A stretch of DNA of 54,810 nucleotides from positions 1-54,810 of the forward strand of contig JACPVJ010000048.1 of the NCBI GenBank assembly GCA_016191785.1, written 5' to 3'. The stretch's first letter is position 1. Every line of letters starts with the position of its first letter. The notes under the pieces are model-generated. The model saw nothing but the letters and a program-made list of their open reading frames with translations. It did not search any database and was not told the origin of the DNA. The position numbers and the translations under genes were made by a program. Of this stretch, positions 34,388 to 42,290 are shown one piece after another. The DNA comes from Myxococcales bacterium (GTDB lineage: Bacteria; Myxococcota_A; Polyangia; Polyangiales; Polyangiaceae).

Positions 34388-36028
34388 TCACCGGAGCCAG
34401 GCGACGATCACCTGCGCGGCGACGATCTTCGCGACGGTCGCCATCGGGTACACGGTCGCGTAGCCCACGTTCGACAGCTCGCTCTTGCTCTGCTCGTTGG
34501 CGAAGGCCAAGACGGCCGGTTGGGTGAACAGCCCGGCGACGATGCCGGTTGCCAGGCTCATCGGGATCTTCAAGAGCTTGTGGGCGATGAGCAGAGCCGA
34601 GAGCCCCAGCGCGATGGTGAGCGCCACACCCACACCGAACAGCACCAGACCGTTTCCATGGAGCAGGGTCTTGGTGAACGCGCCGCCCGAGCGGGTGCCG
34701 ACGCCGGCAAGAAAGAGGATCAGGCCGAATTGACGCAGCGTGTGATTGGCGTTGTAGGGCATGTGCCAGACGATGGGCCCGCTGCGCCCGAGCGCGCCGA
34801 GCACCAGCCCGGCGATCAGCGGCCCGCCGGCGAGCCCCAGCTTGAAAGTCATGCCCCCCGGCAGCGGTAGCGGCACCATGCCGAGCAAGAGCCCCAACGC
34901 CACGCCCAGCCCGAACACGCCGACGTCGATCTCCGAGAGCGCCTTCATCGAGTCGCCGAAGAACGCGCTCACGTCCTTGATGCGATCGGCCGGGGCCACG
35001 ACGCGTACGCGGTCGCCCGGCTCGAGGACCATGTCGGCGCGCGCCAGGAAGTCGACGTCACCTCGGCGCACCCGGGTCAGGATGGCGCCGAACCGCTGGG
35101 GCAACATCAGGTCGCGGATCGTCTTGCCCGCCACGTCGGGGCTCGAGACGAAGACTCGGCGGAAGTCGATCACCCGGCGATCTTGGAACAGCGGTTCGGG
35201 GCTCGGCTCGCCGATGACGTCGGTCACGGCGGTGGTGTGCTCTTTGCTGCCGATCACCGTCAGCAGGTCTCCTTCGGCGAGCCGTGTGCCCCGCACGGCG
35301 AGCGTCACTTCGTCGCCGTGACGATGTCGGCCGAACACCACTGGCCACCCGTGGTCGGCCTGCAGGTCGCCCAGGGTCCGCCCCGCGAGCTCGGTGCGGG
35401 TCACGCGCACGGTGACGTCCACGATCTCGTCCGGAACCAGCCCGGTGGTGCGAGCCGCGCGCGCCTCGGCGGCGTAGTCCGTGCGAAGCACGCGCTGCAG
35501 CACGAAGATCGCCAAGAGCACGCCGAGCACGCCCATGGGGTAGGCCACCGAGTAGGCGATCACCGGCTCGGTGAGCAGGCGCTCGCGCAGCTCGGGGGCT
35601 GCGTGCTCGCGCTCGTAGTCGAGGACCGCGGCCAGCGCGGGCGTGTTGGTCAGGGCGCCGGTGAAGAGCCCGGCGGCGTGGGTCCCGCTCAGCCCCAAGA
35701 AGCGACCGGCAGCCGTGACCAGCGCGGCCCCGCTGGCAATCAGCGTGACCACCAGCAGGTTGTCGCGCAGGCCCCGGGCCCGGAGCGCGCCGAAGAACCC
35801 GGGGCCGCTGGACAAGCCGACGGTGTAGACGAACAGGATCAGGCCGAGCTGGAACACGAGCTCGGGCAGCTTGAGGCGTTCGTCGATGCCGCCGACGCCG
35901 AGGCCGACGAACAAGACCGCCGCCACCCCCAGCCCGAACCCGCCGGCCTGCAGCTTGCCCAGCAAGAAACCGAGGCCAGCCACCGTCATCAGCAGCAGGA
36001 ACGGGCTCGATGCCAAGAGGTCGACCAC
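34388..36028 (-). CDS. AAEx-family transporter (AspT/YidE type) with two TrkA-C domains
   Basis: 546 residues from GTG 36028. Two halves of about five membrane segments (1-165 and 370-546) each carry the AspT/YidE duplication pattern (GLILFVYTVGLSSGPGFF and FGLILFLAGVGTRSGGAF). Between them are two TrkA-C domains (about 205-280 and 290-370). AspT exchanges aspartate and alanine to make proton-motive force; YidE/YbjL members are uncharacterised. The RCK/TrkA-C pair suggests ligand control. No decarboxylase gene is adjacent, so the substrate is open. The neighbouring divergent gene starts 56 bases away. Confidence 0.85.
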   Translation of the reverse strand: MVDLLASSPFLLLMTVAGLGFLLGKLQAGGFGLGVAAVLFVGLGVGGIDERLKLPELVFQLGLILFVYTVGLSSGPGFFGALRARGLRDNLLVVTLIASGAALVTAAGRFLGLSGTHAAGLFTGALTNTPALAAVLDYEREHAAPELRERLLTEPVIAYSVAYPMGVLGVLLAIFVLQRVLRTDYAAEARAARTTGLVPDEIVDVTVRVTRTELAGRTLGDLQADHGWPVVFGRHRHGDEVTLAVRGTRLAEGDLLTVIGSKEHTTAVTDVIGEPSPEPLFQDRRVIDFRRVFVSSPDVAGKTIRDLMLPQRFGAILTRVRRGDVDFLARADMVLEPGDRVRVVAPADRIKDVSAFFGDSMKALSEIDVGVFGLGVALGLLLGMVPLPLPGGMTFKLGLAGGPLIAGLVLGALGRSGPIVWHMPYNANHTLRQFGLILFLAGVGTRSGGAFTKTLLHGNGLVLFGVGVALTIALGLSALLIAHKLLKIPMSLATGIVAGLFTQPAVLAFANEQSKSELSNVGYATVYPMATVAKIVAAQVIVAWLR

Positions 36029-36035
36029 GGGGTCG

Positions 36036-36041
36036 AAGGTA
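36036..36041 (-). promoter_or_regulatory. -10-like box TACCTT before the AAEx transporter gene
   Basis: On the minus strand TACCTT is followed by seven bases and GTG 36028, giving a leaderless prediction in the 56-base divergent gap. Confidence 0.35.
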
Positions 36042-36073
36042 GCCGATCCGAGACCCTCGGGTGGCCTCGGACG

Positions 36074-36079
36074 TACAAT
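36074..36079 (+). promoter_or_regulatory. -10-like box TACAAT, five bases before the next lipoprotein gene
   Basis: TACAAT is followed by CAGCC and ATG 36085. It is the best -10 match among these boxes and again leaves no leader. It shares the 56-base gap with the transporter's TACCTT on the opposite strand. Confidence 0.45.
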
Positions 36080-36084
36080 CAGCC

Positions 36085-37065
36085 ATGTCGCACGACTGGC
36101 CAGATGCCTCGATCGCCGAGCCCCTGCGGCGTCGACTCCCGTTCCTCTTCGCGGTCGCGCTCGGCGCCTGCACCAAGCCTTCGCCCTCCGAGAGCACGCC
36201 CAGCGCGCCGCCGGTCGCCGCAGCGCCCGCGCAGGCGGCGCCCTCCGGGCCTGCCCAGAGCGGGGAGTGCCCGATGGCGATCGTCCCGGGGGTAGCTCTC
36301 GGCCCGATCCGGATCGGGGAGACGCCGGCGGAGCTCGCCCGACATGGTCTGCCGGTCAAGGCGACGTCGAGCTACGACAGCACCGAGTTCTACGAGGTCG
36401 GGCCGTACCACGCGAAGCTCTGCGGCGGTAAGGTCGTCGACGCGTGGATCGACGATCTGCGGAAGGCGCCAGATTGCGTAACCGTCGGCGGCAAGAAGCT
36501 CGAGCGGACCATCGACCGCTTGCAGCTGATCGGTCTGTTCAGCGGCTGCAAAGACGCACCGCCGCGGACGGGCGGTGACTTCAAGGAGTGCGAGTCGGGC
36601 GGGCTGCGAGTTGGTTGGGGCATGGGTGAGTTCATCCAGATCCGGGTGGGGAAGAAGGGCACGCGGCTCGACGACAGTTGCGAGATGCTGCTCGACGACG
36701 GAAAGCCGGTGGCGCTGCCGGCGGCCGAAAAGGCCAAGATGTTGCAGAAGGTCCTCGATCTCGACCTGCTCGCGCCCTTCTGGCACCGCGAGCAGCCGGG
36801 GCGCGATCCGCTGAAGGTGATCGAGAACGAAGCCACCGCCGACAAACCCGACCTGACGATCTTCGGCTCGAAGGTGATCTGGGTGAAGAAGGGCGACGCC
36901 CAGCAGCAGAAGCTACCGTTCTTCGAGTTCGAGAAGCTCACCGCAAGCGCGACCAAGGCACGTCTCGAGTTCCGCTTTCCCGTCGAGGGCGTCGTCGGCC
37001 ACGCCGAGTTCGAGAAACGTGGCGACAACTGGTACCCGAGCGACAAGCAAGTCGCCGAGCGGTGA
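36085..37065 (+). CDS. Lipoprotein of unknown function
   Basis: 326 residues. ATG 36085 follows a TACAAT box at the right distance; GTG 36061 is an alternative. The signal has a long n-region and ends FAVALGAC. A Ser/Pro/Ala linker (about 35-65) is followed by a globular domain with Cys in GECPMAIVPGVALGPIRIGE and in SGCKDAPP, KECESGG and DSCEMLL, which may form disulfides. The phrase IRIGETPAELARHGL recalls small domains of other myxobacterial lipoproteins, but I cannot name a family. It starts 56 bases from the divergent transporter gene, and a small secreted protein gene follows 55 bases later. Confidence 0.72.
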   Translation: MSHDWPDASIAEPLRRRLPFLFAVALGACTKPSPSESTPSAPPVAAAPAQAAPSGPAQSGECPMAIVPGVALGPIRIGETPAELARHGLPVKATSSYDSTEFYEVGPYHAKLCGGKVVDAWIDDLRKAPDCVTVGGKKLERTIDRLQLIGLFSGCKDAPPRTGGDFKECESGGLRVGWGMGEFIQIRVGKKGTRLDDSCEMLLDDGKPVALPAAEKAKMLQKVLDLDLLAPFWHREQPGRDPLKVIENEATADKPDLTIFGSKVIWVKKGDAQQQKLPFFEFEKLTASATKARLEFRFPVEGVVGHAEFEKRGDNWYPSDKQVAER

Positions 37066-37120
37066 GTCGAGTCTCCCGACCTGGCTCGACCGGAAGCCAG
37101 ATGATAGGCTAGAGCCAGGG

Positions 37121-37474
37121 ATGAGCGGCGACGACTCGAGGGAAGCCATCTTGTCGCGGCGCGCGCGCTTCGTCGCGGCGGCGCTGGCGAGCGCGGGGCT
37201 GGTGGTCGGGACCGCCGACTGCGGCGGTCAGTCGACCAGCGACGAGCAGCCGGTCACGGGCGGAACGGGCGGCGCATCGGGCGGTGGAGGGGGCGCGAAC
37301 CCCTGCCTCGGCATGCCCGCCGGGGGAGGGTCGTACCCCTGCCTGGCGGGCGCCGGAGGCGGCGGCGCCTATCCGTGCCTCTCGGGTGCCGGCGGCATGC
37401 TGGAAGACGCCGAGGTGCCCGATGCCGCCGACGCCGACGCCACCGATGCGGCCGACGGCGACGGTTCGGACTGA
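37121..37474 (+). CDS. Small exported protein with three PCL-containing 12-residue repeats
   Basis: 117 residues. The N-terminal LSRRARFVAAALASAGLVVG is a signal-like segment with an Arg-Arg pair, similar to but not a perfect Tat motif. After Cys34 comes a Gly-rich part with three exact-period repeats: PCL at 61-63, 73-75 and 85-87 (NPCLGMPAGGGS, YPCLAGAGGGGA, YPCLSGAGGMLE). The C-terminus is acidic (Asp/Ala). The layout (leader, Gly-rich body, short repeated core) resembles precursor peptides or small surface proteins. I know no function. A TAGGCT box lies ten bases before the ATG. Confidence 0.62.
   Translation: MSGDDSREAILSRRARFVAAALASAGLVVGTADCGGQSTSDEQPVTGGTGGASGGGGGANPCLGMPAGGGSYPCLAGAGGGGAYPCLSGAGGMLEDAEVPDAADADATDAADGDGSD
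37298..37405 (+). repeat. Three 36-base repeats encoding PCL units
   Basis: Residues 60-95 of the small exported protein form three units of exactly 12 residues with Cys at position 3 of each (NPC, YPC, YPC). Confidence 0.7.
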
Positions 37475-37477
37475 GGC

Positions 37478-39646
37478 TCAGCGCAGCCCTTCGCCGCCGA
37501 CGTACTCGTCTTCCCAGTCTTCGCCGTCGAACGGCCAGTATTCCTCGTCGGCCTTCAGCCAGCGCTCGGCCTTGAGCGAGTCAGCGATGGTCTGCGGCAA
37601 GAGGCCCTGCGACAGCGCCTCGATCTCGACCTCGAGGGAGCGCTTTTCGCCGAGCACGGTCTCGATGCGGCCCAGGCGCGCGCGCCGAAGCAGGCGAGAC
37701 AGGCGGCGATCGAGCCGCACCAGTGCGTCTTTCGCCAGCGCGATCTGCTGGCCTTCGACCTTCTCGCGAGTCTTGGCGGCCTCTTGGTGCATCGCCACGG
37801 CGCGCTCGCGGTCCTTCTGGATCACGGCCACCAGATCGATGTCGGTCGTGGCTTTCATGGCTGCGGCTGCGGCCGGCGTCACCGCCGTCTTGCCCGCGCG
37901 GGCGCGGATCTCGAGCGCCTCGAGCTGCTTCTTCAGGTCGTCGATCTGCGACTTCTGGGCGTTGCTGGTTCGCTCCGCGTCGCGCATCAACCGGCGCACC
38001 TCGGCAATTTGCGCTTCGATTCGCTCGATCTTGTCCGGAATGCTGTCCCCGATGGCGCCCGCCGCTTGCGGGCGGACCTCTTTGGGCGTCGCCAGCTTGC
38101 GGGCTGCTTCGTCCAGATCGCTCATGGCGCCACGCAGCCCCGAGAGCTGCACGTCCAGCTGACCCAGCCGGCGCGATGCGGTGCCGTAACCGGCATCGAT
38201 GCGCATCAGAGCGCCCAGCGTCCGCGCCACGGCGGCGTCGATGCCCAGATTGGCCGCGGCGGGGTCGGAGCCCTCTCGAACGGTCTCGACCAGGCGCTTG
38301 ACCGCGGTGTCGTCCTTCGAGATGCGGCGAGCGGCGTCGCGCACCGGGTCGTAGCGCTTCAAGAATTCGCGCAGCTTGGCGTCCGCGCGGAAGAACTTGC
38401 AGGTCGCCATGTCGATGTAAGCATCGAGGATCCAGGCTTCGTCCTCGTACGGGTGGTTGACCTTCATCACCCGAAGCTCGTTCATCAGCTCGCGCGCGCC
38501 CTGGTAGTCCTTGGCCTCGTAGCGGGTGGTGGAGGCCTCGTACAACGACTCGGGCAGGCGGTCGGAGTCGCGCGGGACCAGATAGTAGTAGTAGCGCGCG
38601 TCGTCGAAGCGGTACTGCTCGTGAGCGACCCGACCCAGGCCCAAGCGCGCCAGGTCCCGCACCCGGAAGAAGTCACTGCCGCCGAAGAGCGGCGCCTTCT
38701 TGGGAGTCCGCTTCGGGTCAGCGACCTTGCAGAAGAGGTTCTCGCCCTTCTTCAGCTGCCCGCGCTCGACCTCGATCAGACCCGACAGATAGGTCGCCTG
38801 AGCCCAGAAGCGCGACTTGGGCGACACCGCGGCGTAGGCCACCAGGGCGCCGGCGCGGTCCTTCTTGCGCTCGAGCGACCGGCCCTTGAGGTACGCGATG
38901 TCTCCCCGCAGCTCTTCCGGAGCGCTGGTCGGGACCTTCTTCAGGTCTTCCAGGAAGACGTCGAGCTGATCGCTCTCGAGGGCGAGCTCGACCAGCGTGC
39001 GCGCGGCGCGCCGGTAGTTGGTGTCCTTGGTATCGCCGGTGAGCACCCGCAAGAGATAGCCGCGCGCCGGCTCGTAGGCGCCGGCGCGGCCCAGGGCGTC
39101 GCCGAGCAGGAACAACATCGTCCGGCCCTCTGCACCCGTGGCGAAGGGCTCGAAGCGCGGCTGCTCGACGAAGTACACCAGGTCACCGATGGCCTCGTCG
39201 CGACGCCCGTTCGCGATCTTCTCTTCGATCGGCGGAAGCTCGTCACGCAGGCGCTGAGCGCTGAGCGGCGCCGTGGCGGAGAGCTTCCGCTTCTCGAGGG
39301 CCTTCTGGTACGCCTTCATCCCGTCGGCGCGGGTGTCGGGTTTGCCGCTGCTCGGCGGCGGCGCGTCGACCGGAGCTTCGATCGGGGCTTCGGCTGCCCC
39401 GGCCTCGCCGGCCGCCTTCTTGTCGGCCGCCGGCTTCTTGTTGTCCGCCTTTTCGGCGGTGTCCGCGGCCTTCTTGTCGTCGGCCTTTTCGGGGGCGTCC
39501 GGTTTCTTGTCGTCCGCGGGCTTCTTGTCATCGGCCTTCGCGGCGGGGGCCGCGGGCTTGGCCTTGCCCTTGGGCTGAGCGGCGGCCGGCGAAGCCAGCG
39601 CGGCACCCAGGGCCAGGCACGAAATCAGCCGCGAAACGCGCCGCAT
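37478..39646 (-). CDS. Secreted TPR-like protein with Lys/Ala/Asp-rich N-terminus
   Basis: 722 residues. The signal peptide ends SPAAAQ. Residues about 22-110 are low-complexity Lys/Asp/Ala/Pro. Residues about 120-430 are helical TPR-like repeats (IGDLVYFVEQPRFEPFATGAEG, ARTLVELALESDQLDVF, GARELMNELRVMKVNHPYEDEA). Residues about 470-640 form a long coiled coil (IAEVRRLMRDAERTSNAQKSQIDDLKKQ in its heptads). The C-terminus is acidic and aromatic. The gene overlaps the next upstream one by four bases. Such TPR/coiled-coil proteins are adjacent to gliding-motility (Glt) genes in other myxobacteria; whether this is GltC-like is uncertain. It probably works in the periplasm. Confidence 0.75.
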   Translation of the reverse strand: MRRVSRLISCLALGAALASPAAAQPKGKAKPAAPAAKADDKKPADDKKPDAPEKADDKKAADTAEKADNKKPAADKKAAGEAGAAEAPIEAPVDAPPPSSGKPDTRADGMKAYQKALEKRKLSATAPLSAQRLRDELPPIEEKIANGRRDEAIGDLVYFVEQPRFEPFATGAEGRTMLFLLGDALGRAGAYEPARGYLLRVLTGDTKDTNYRRAARTLVELALESDQLDVFLEDLKKVPTSAPEELRGDIAYLKGRSLERKKDRAGALVAYAAVSPKSRFWAQATYLSGLIEVERGQLKKGENLFCKVADPKRTPKKAPLFGGSDFFRVRDLARLGLGRVAHEQYRFDDARYYYYLVPRDSDRLPESLYEASTTRYEAKDYQGARELMNELRVMKVNHPYEDEAWILDAYIDMATCKFFRADAKLREFLKRYDPVRDAARRISKDDTAVKRLVETVREGSDPAAANLGIDAAVARTLGALMRIDAGYGTASRRLGQLDVQLSGLRGAMSDLDEAARKLATPKEVRPQAAGAIGDSIPDKIERIEAQIAEVRRLMRDAERTSNAQKSQIDDLKKQLEALEIRARAGKTAVTPAAAAAMKATTDIDLVAVIQKDRERAVAMHQEAAKTREKVEGQQIALAKDALVRLDRRLSRLLRRARLGRIETVLGEKRSLEVEIEALSQGLLPQTIADSLKAERWLKADEEYWPFDGEDWEDEYVGGEGLR

Positions 39647-40434
39647 CAGTCCGCCACCTGCGCGCGCAGCTTCACGTTGAGCTCGTACTCCCCGTCCTGA
39701 TCATCCGGGAAGTCCACGGCCATGTCCGAGTCGTCCTCGAGCTCGACGCGGGCTTCCACGGTCTTGCTCTCCGGAACCACGATGCTCATCTTCGTGCTCT
39801 GCCAGGTCTTGTACTCGCGGCCGCGTGCGTCCACGCGCTCGATCTCGACGCCCAAGATGTGGTGACCCGGCGCGACGGCGTGTTCGTAGATGGCCTTCTC
39901 GTCGTCAGCGCTGAAGCGATCGCCAGCGACGTACACGACGCCGTCGTCGAGCGTCACGACGAACTTGTTGATGCGCGAGTCGTCGCCGTCGGTCTCGACG
40001 AAGACCTTGAGCTTGCTCTTGAACATGGTCGTGGTCAGCGCGGCCACGCGGGCGCGGAGCGCCGAGATGTCACCCAGCAAGCGGTCGTACTCGGCGGGCG
40101 CGGGCGCGGCGCCGCCGTCCGGGAACTCGCTGGCCCGCGGCGTCAGCGGCGACGGCTTGGACTTCTCGTCCGGGCGATCGGTCTGCTTGGGTGGCGGATC
40201 CCCGAGATCGGCCGCAGCGGCTCCTGGCGGAGAGCTCCCGGCGTCGGGCTTTTCGTCCTTGCTGTCCTTCTTGTCGTCCTTGGCCTTGTCGTCCTTCTTG
40301 GCCTTGTCGTCCTTTTCCGCGGCCTTCTTCTCCGCGTCCTTCGGGGCTGCGCCCTTCTTGGGCTGCGCGAAGGCGACCAGCGCGGACAGAACGACGAGCA
40401 GGATGACCCAGAGATGACGGGGCTTCGGGCGCAT
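39646..40434 (-). CDS. Secreted protein with Lys/Asp-rich linker, partner of the TPR protein
   Basis: 262 residues. The signal peptide ends LVAFAQ. A Lys/Asp/Glu-rich stretch (about 25-65) is followed by a Pro-rich part and a coiled coil near 115-135. The C-terminal about 120 residues form a beta-rich domain (VFVETDGDDSRINKFVVTLDD, then VAPGHHILGVEIERVDARG) like a PEGA/TonB-C-type module with a turn VAPG. Database entries for similar proteins are often called dihydrolipoamide acetyltransferase on the strength of the low-complexity part, which is misleading: there is no lipoyl or acetyltransferase motif. It overlaps the TPR gene by four bases (ATGA), so the two are coupled. The gene heads a minus-strand pair and is divergent from a Cu-monooxygenase-like gene. 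Confidence 0.72.
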   Translation of the reverse strand: MRPKPRHLWVILLVVLSALVAFAQPKKGAAPKDAEKKAAEKDDKAKKDDKAKDDKKDSKDEKPDAGSSPPGAAAADLGDPPPKQTDRPDEKSKPSPLTPRASEFPDGGAAPAPAEYDRLLGDISALRARVAALTTTMFKSKLKVFVETDGDDSRINKFVVTLDDGVVYVAGDRFSADDEKAIYEHAVAPGHHILGVEIERVDARGREYKTWQSTKMSIVVPESKTVEARVELEDDSDMAVDFPDDQDGEYELNVKLRAQVAD

Positions 40435-40643
40435 GGCTGGGCACCGAGGGTATCACGGTGCACGGGGGCCGTGGGCCGCGGGAAATCTCCGGGAAACCCG
40501 TTGGTTTCGCGCGCGAACCGGCGCCCGAGGCCACTCGCGCCGCCCGCTGGCGCTTCCCGACGCTTGGGTGTTCCGTTGGCGTACGGTTGTCGTCCGGCTG
40601 CTGGGTGTTACGCTCCGTTTTCGCGGTCGTGGGAGGCTGAACT

Positions 40644-41621
40644 GTGCGTATTCAATACATCGTCCTTCTCGGGGCACTGAGTCTGTCTGGCTGCGGCGGC
40701 GACGACGGGCCCGACGACCCGCCGGCGGACGTGACCCTGCCCGATCCCGGCGCGAACGGCTGGCAATGGACCACCGGCACCTTCGAGGTGCCCCAGGGGG
40801 AAGAGATCCAGGACTGCTACTTCTTCGAGGTCCCGGCGGGCAAGCCGGCGTTCGTGAACCGCATCACCCTCGCCCAGAACGACGGCACGCATCACATGAA
40901 CGTGTTCCGTGTCAAAACCGTACAGGCCCTCTCGGGCAAGCACGGCGAGGTCGTCAAAGGCGGCGAATGTTGGAAGAGCGGAAACTGGGCGGACTGGCCG
41001 CTGGTGACGAACAGCCAGTCCGGTGGTGCCGTCGAGGACTGGAACCTGCCGGATCGCGTCGGGCTCAGGATCGAGCCGGGCGAGATGCTGATGCTCCAGA
41101 CGCACTACGTGAACGGCAACACGCAGGCGACGCCGACCCGGGGCAAGGTGGTCGTGAACTTCTACGGGGCGGGGCAGTCCGAGATCGACCACGAGATGGG
41201 CACGCTGTTCGCGACCAACCAGAACATCCGCATCTGCCCGGGCGACCAGAAGAAGACCTTCGAGGCGACCTGCAAGGTCGGGCAGGACGGACCGGTGACG
41301 GTGGCCGCGGCGAACGGGCACTTCCACAGCCGGGGCGACCGCTTCACCATGAACACGTGGGAACCGACGGCCGGCAAAGGCGAGCAGTTCTACCAGAGCT
41401 CGACCTGGGACGAGCCGCCCTTCACGAAGGACCTGTCCGTGCCCATCGCGAACAAAGGTGGCATCACGTGGACGTGCGAGTTCTCGGCATTGGCCAGCGA
41501 GTGCGGCGATCCGAACGACGACTGCTGTTTCACCTTCGGGGGGAAGGTCGAATACCAAGAGCACTGCAACGCGTTCGCGTACTACTGGCCCAAGGGCGCC
41601 AGCGACAAGAACTGCTTCTAG
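40644..41621 (+). CDS. Lipoprotein like PHM/DBM copper type II monooxygenases
   Basis: 325 residues from GTG 40644, with Shine-Dalgarno GGGAGG at 40631-40636. The lipid signal ends LSLSGC. The copper ligand order of the peptidylglycine alpha-hydroxylating monooxygenase fold is seen: HHM (in DGTHHMNVFR, His83-His84), then a His in MLQTHYVNG, then HxH in NGHFHSRGD. Cys residues at intervals (for example DCYFFEV, ICPGDQK, CCFTFGGK) would form disulfides. Such enzymes oxidise C-H bonds using ascorbate or another reductant. The Met ligand of copper B is not identified. The substrate is unknown. A lipoprotein gene overlaps the 3' end. Confidence 0.72.
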   Translation: MRIQYIVLLGALSLSGCGGDDGPDDPPADVTLPDPGANGWQWTTGTFEVPQGEEIQDCYFFEVPAGKPAFVNRITLAQNDGTHHMNVFRVKTVQALSGKHGEVVKGGECWKSGNWADWPLVTNSQSGGAVEDWNLPDRVGLRIEPGEMLMLQTHYVNGNTQATPTRGKVVVNFYGAGQSEIDHEMGTLFATNQNIRICPGDQKKTFEATCKVGQDGPVTVAAANGHFHSRGDRFTMNTWEPTAGKGEQFYQSSTWDEPPFTKDLSVPIANKGGITWTCEFSALASECGDPNDDCCFTFGGKVEYQEHCNAFAYYWPKGASDKNCF

Positions 41622-42205
41622 TCGCCCTGCTGCTCGCGCTCGGCTGCGACGCGACGCCCGAACCGACCGGCACCGGCGGCGCGAGCGGGGGCTCGCTCAC
41701 CGTGCAGGCTGCGCTCTACACGGCGGAGGGTGACGGCTACGACCTGCTCGAGCCGGGCTCCGAGCTCGAGCTCTGGTCCGCGCCCCAGGGTGGTCACTGG
41801 TCGCGGATCGGCGCGCGCGTAGGTGGGCTCGGCTCGGACACGGCCGAACTGGTGGCGCGGCTGGTCGATCCCGAGACGGGCGCGGTGATCGCCTCGGCGA
41901 GCCGCACGGCGCCGATGATCCCCACGCCGTCCGACTCGGCCCTGAAGCACCCGGACCCAAGCGACATGATGCACGTCGTCCACTTGCCGATGTGCCCGAG
42001 CGACGACGGCCGTGCCCTCGATGGCGTGGTCCACCGCTTGGAGGTCGAGGTCACCGAGCTGTACGGCGACTTCGGGACGGGATCGGTGGTGCTGCCGATC
42101 GTGCCCCGCTGCCAGCAGGCGGCTGGCGCCGACCTCGCGCGCTGTGTGTGCGAGTGCGGGCCGAGCTACGCCCCGGGCAAGTGCGCCCTGCCCGACGGCG
42201 GCTAG
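41612..42205 (+). CDS. Probable lipoprotein with a non-standard start codon
   Basis: The mature part (about 185 residues) is clearly coding: LALGCDATPEP looks like a lipobox, a Gly-rich linker follows, and a beta-sandwich-like domain ends in Cys-rich CVCECGPSYAPGKC. But there is no ATG, GTG or TTG in this frame between 41504 and the lipid Cys at 41645-41647. CTG 41612 is placed as ATG would be (one base change, overlapping the upstream stop). CTG 41585 gives a better charged n-region (AQGRQRQE). GTG 41501 would make a 48-residue signal lying 120 bases inside the upstream gene. I chose CTG 41612 as provisional. The gene is probably translated by coupling to the monooxygenase-like gene. Confidence 0.55.
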   Translation: MLLVALLLALGCDATPEPTGTGGASGGSLTVQAALYTAEGDGYDLLEPGSELELWSAPQGGHWSRIGARVGGLGSDTAELVARLVDPETGAVIASASRTAPMIPTPSDSALKHPDPSDMMHVVHLPMCPSDDGRALDGVVHRLEVEVTELYGDFGTGSVVLPIVPRCQQAAGADLARCVCECGPSYAPGKCALPDGG

Positions 42206-42216
42206 TGTGTCAGCGT

Positions 42217-42267
42217 GTGCCAGCCGCGGGAGAAAACCCCGTGGAAGCCAGGGGCGTCGGCTGGCAC
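42217..42267. repeat. 10-base inverted repeat upstream of the DUF2330 gene
   Basis: GTGCCAGCCG at 42217-42226 is perfectly complementary to CGGCTGGCAC at 42258-42267. A smaller stem CGGG/CCCG lies in the loop. The right arm overlaps the -24 element of the sigma-54 promoter, so it may be a regulator site or a terminator-like fold of the upstream transcript. Confidence 0.45.
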
Positions 42268-42277
42268 CAAGCTTGCA
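42262..42277 (+). promoter_or_regulatory. Sigma-54 promoter upstream of the DUF2330 gene
   Basis: TGGCACCAAGCTTGCA matches the -24/-12 consensus exactly: TGGCAC, five bases, TTGCA, with GG and GC ten bases apart. The expected transcription start is near 42288, three bases before ATG 42291, so the mRNA would be almost leaderless. An enhancer-binding activator site would be needed further upstream and is not identified. Confidence 0.7.
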
Positions 42278-42290
42278 AAACGTCGCCTTC

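Noticed and set aside
41501..41611. GTG 41501 as start of the second lipoprotein after the monooxygenase
   Set aside because: It would give a 48-residue signal with many Arg and a 120-base overlap with the previous gene; kept only as an alternative.
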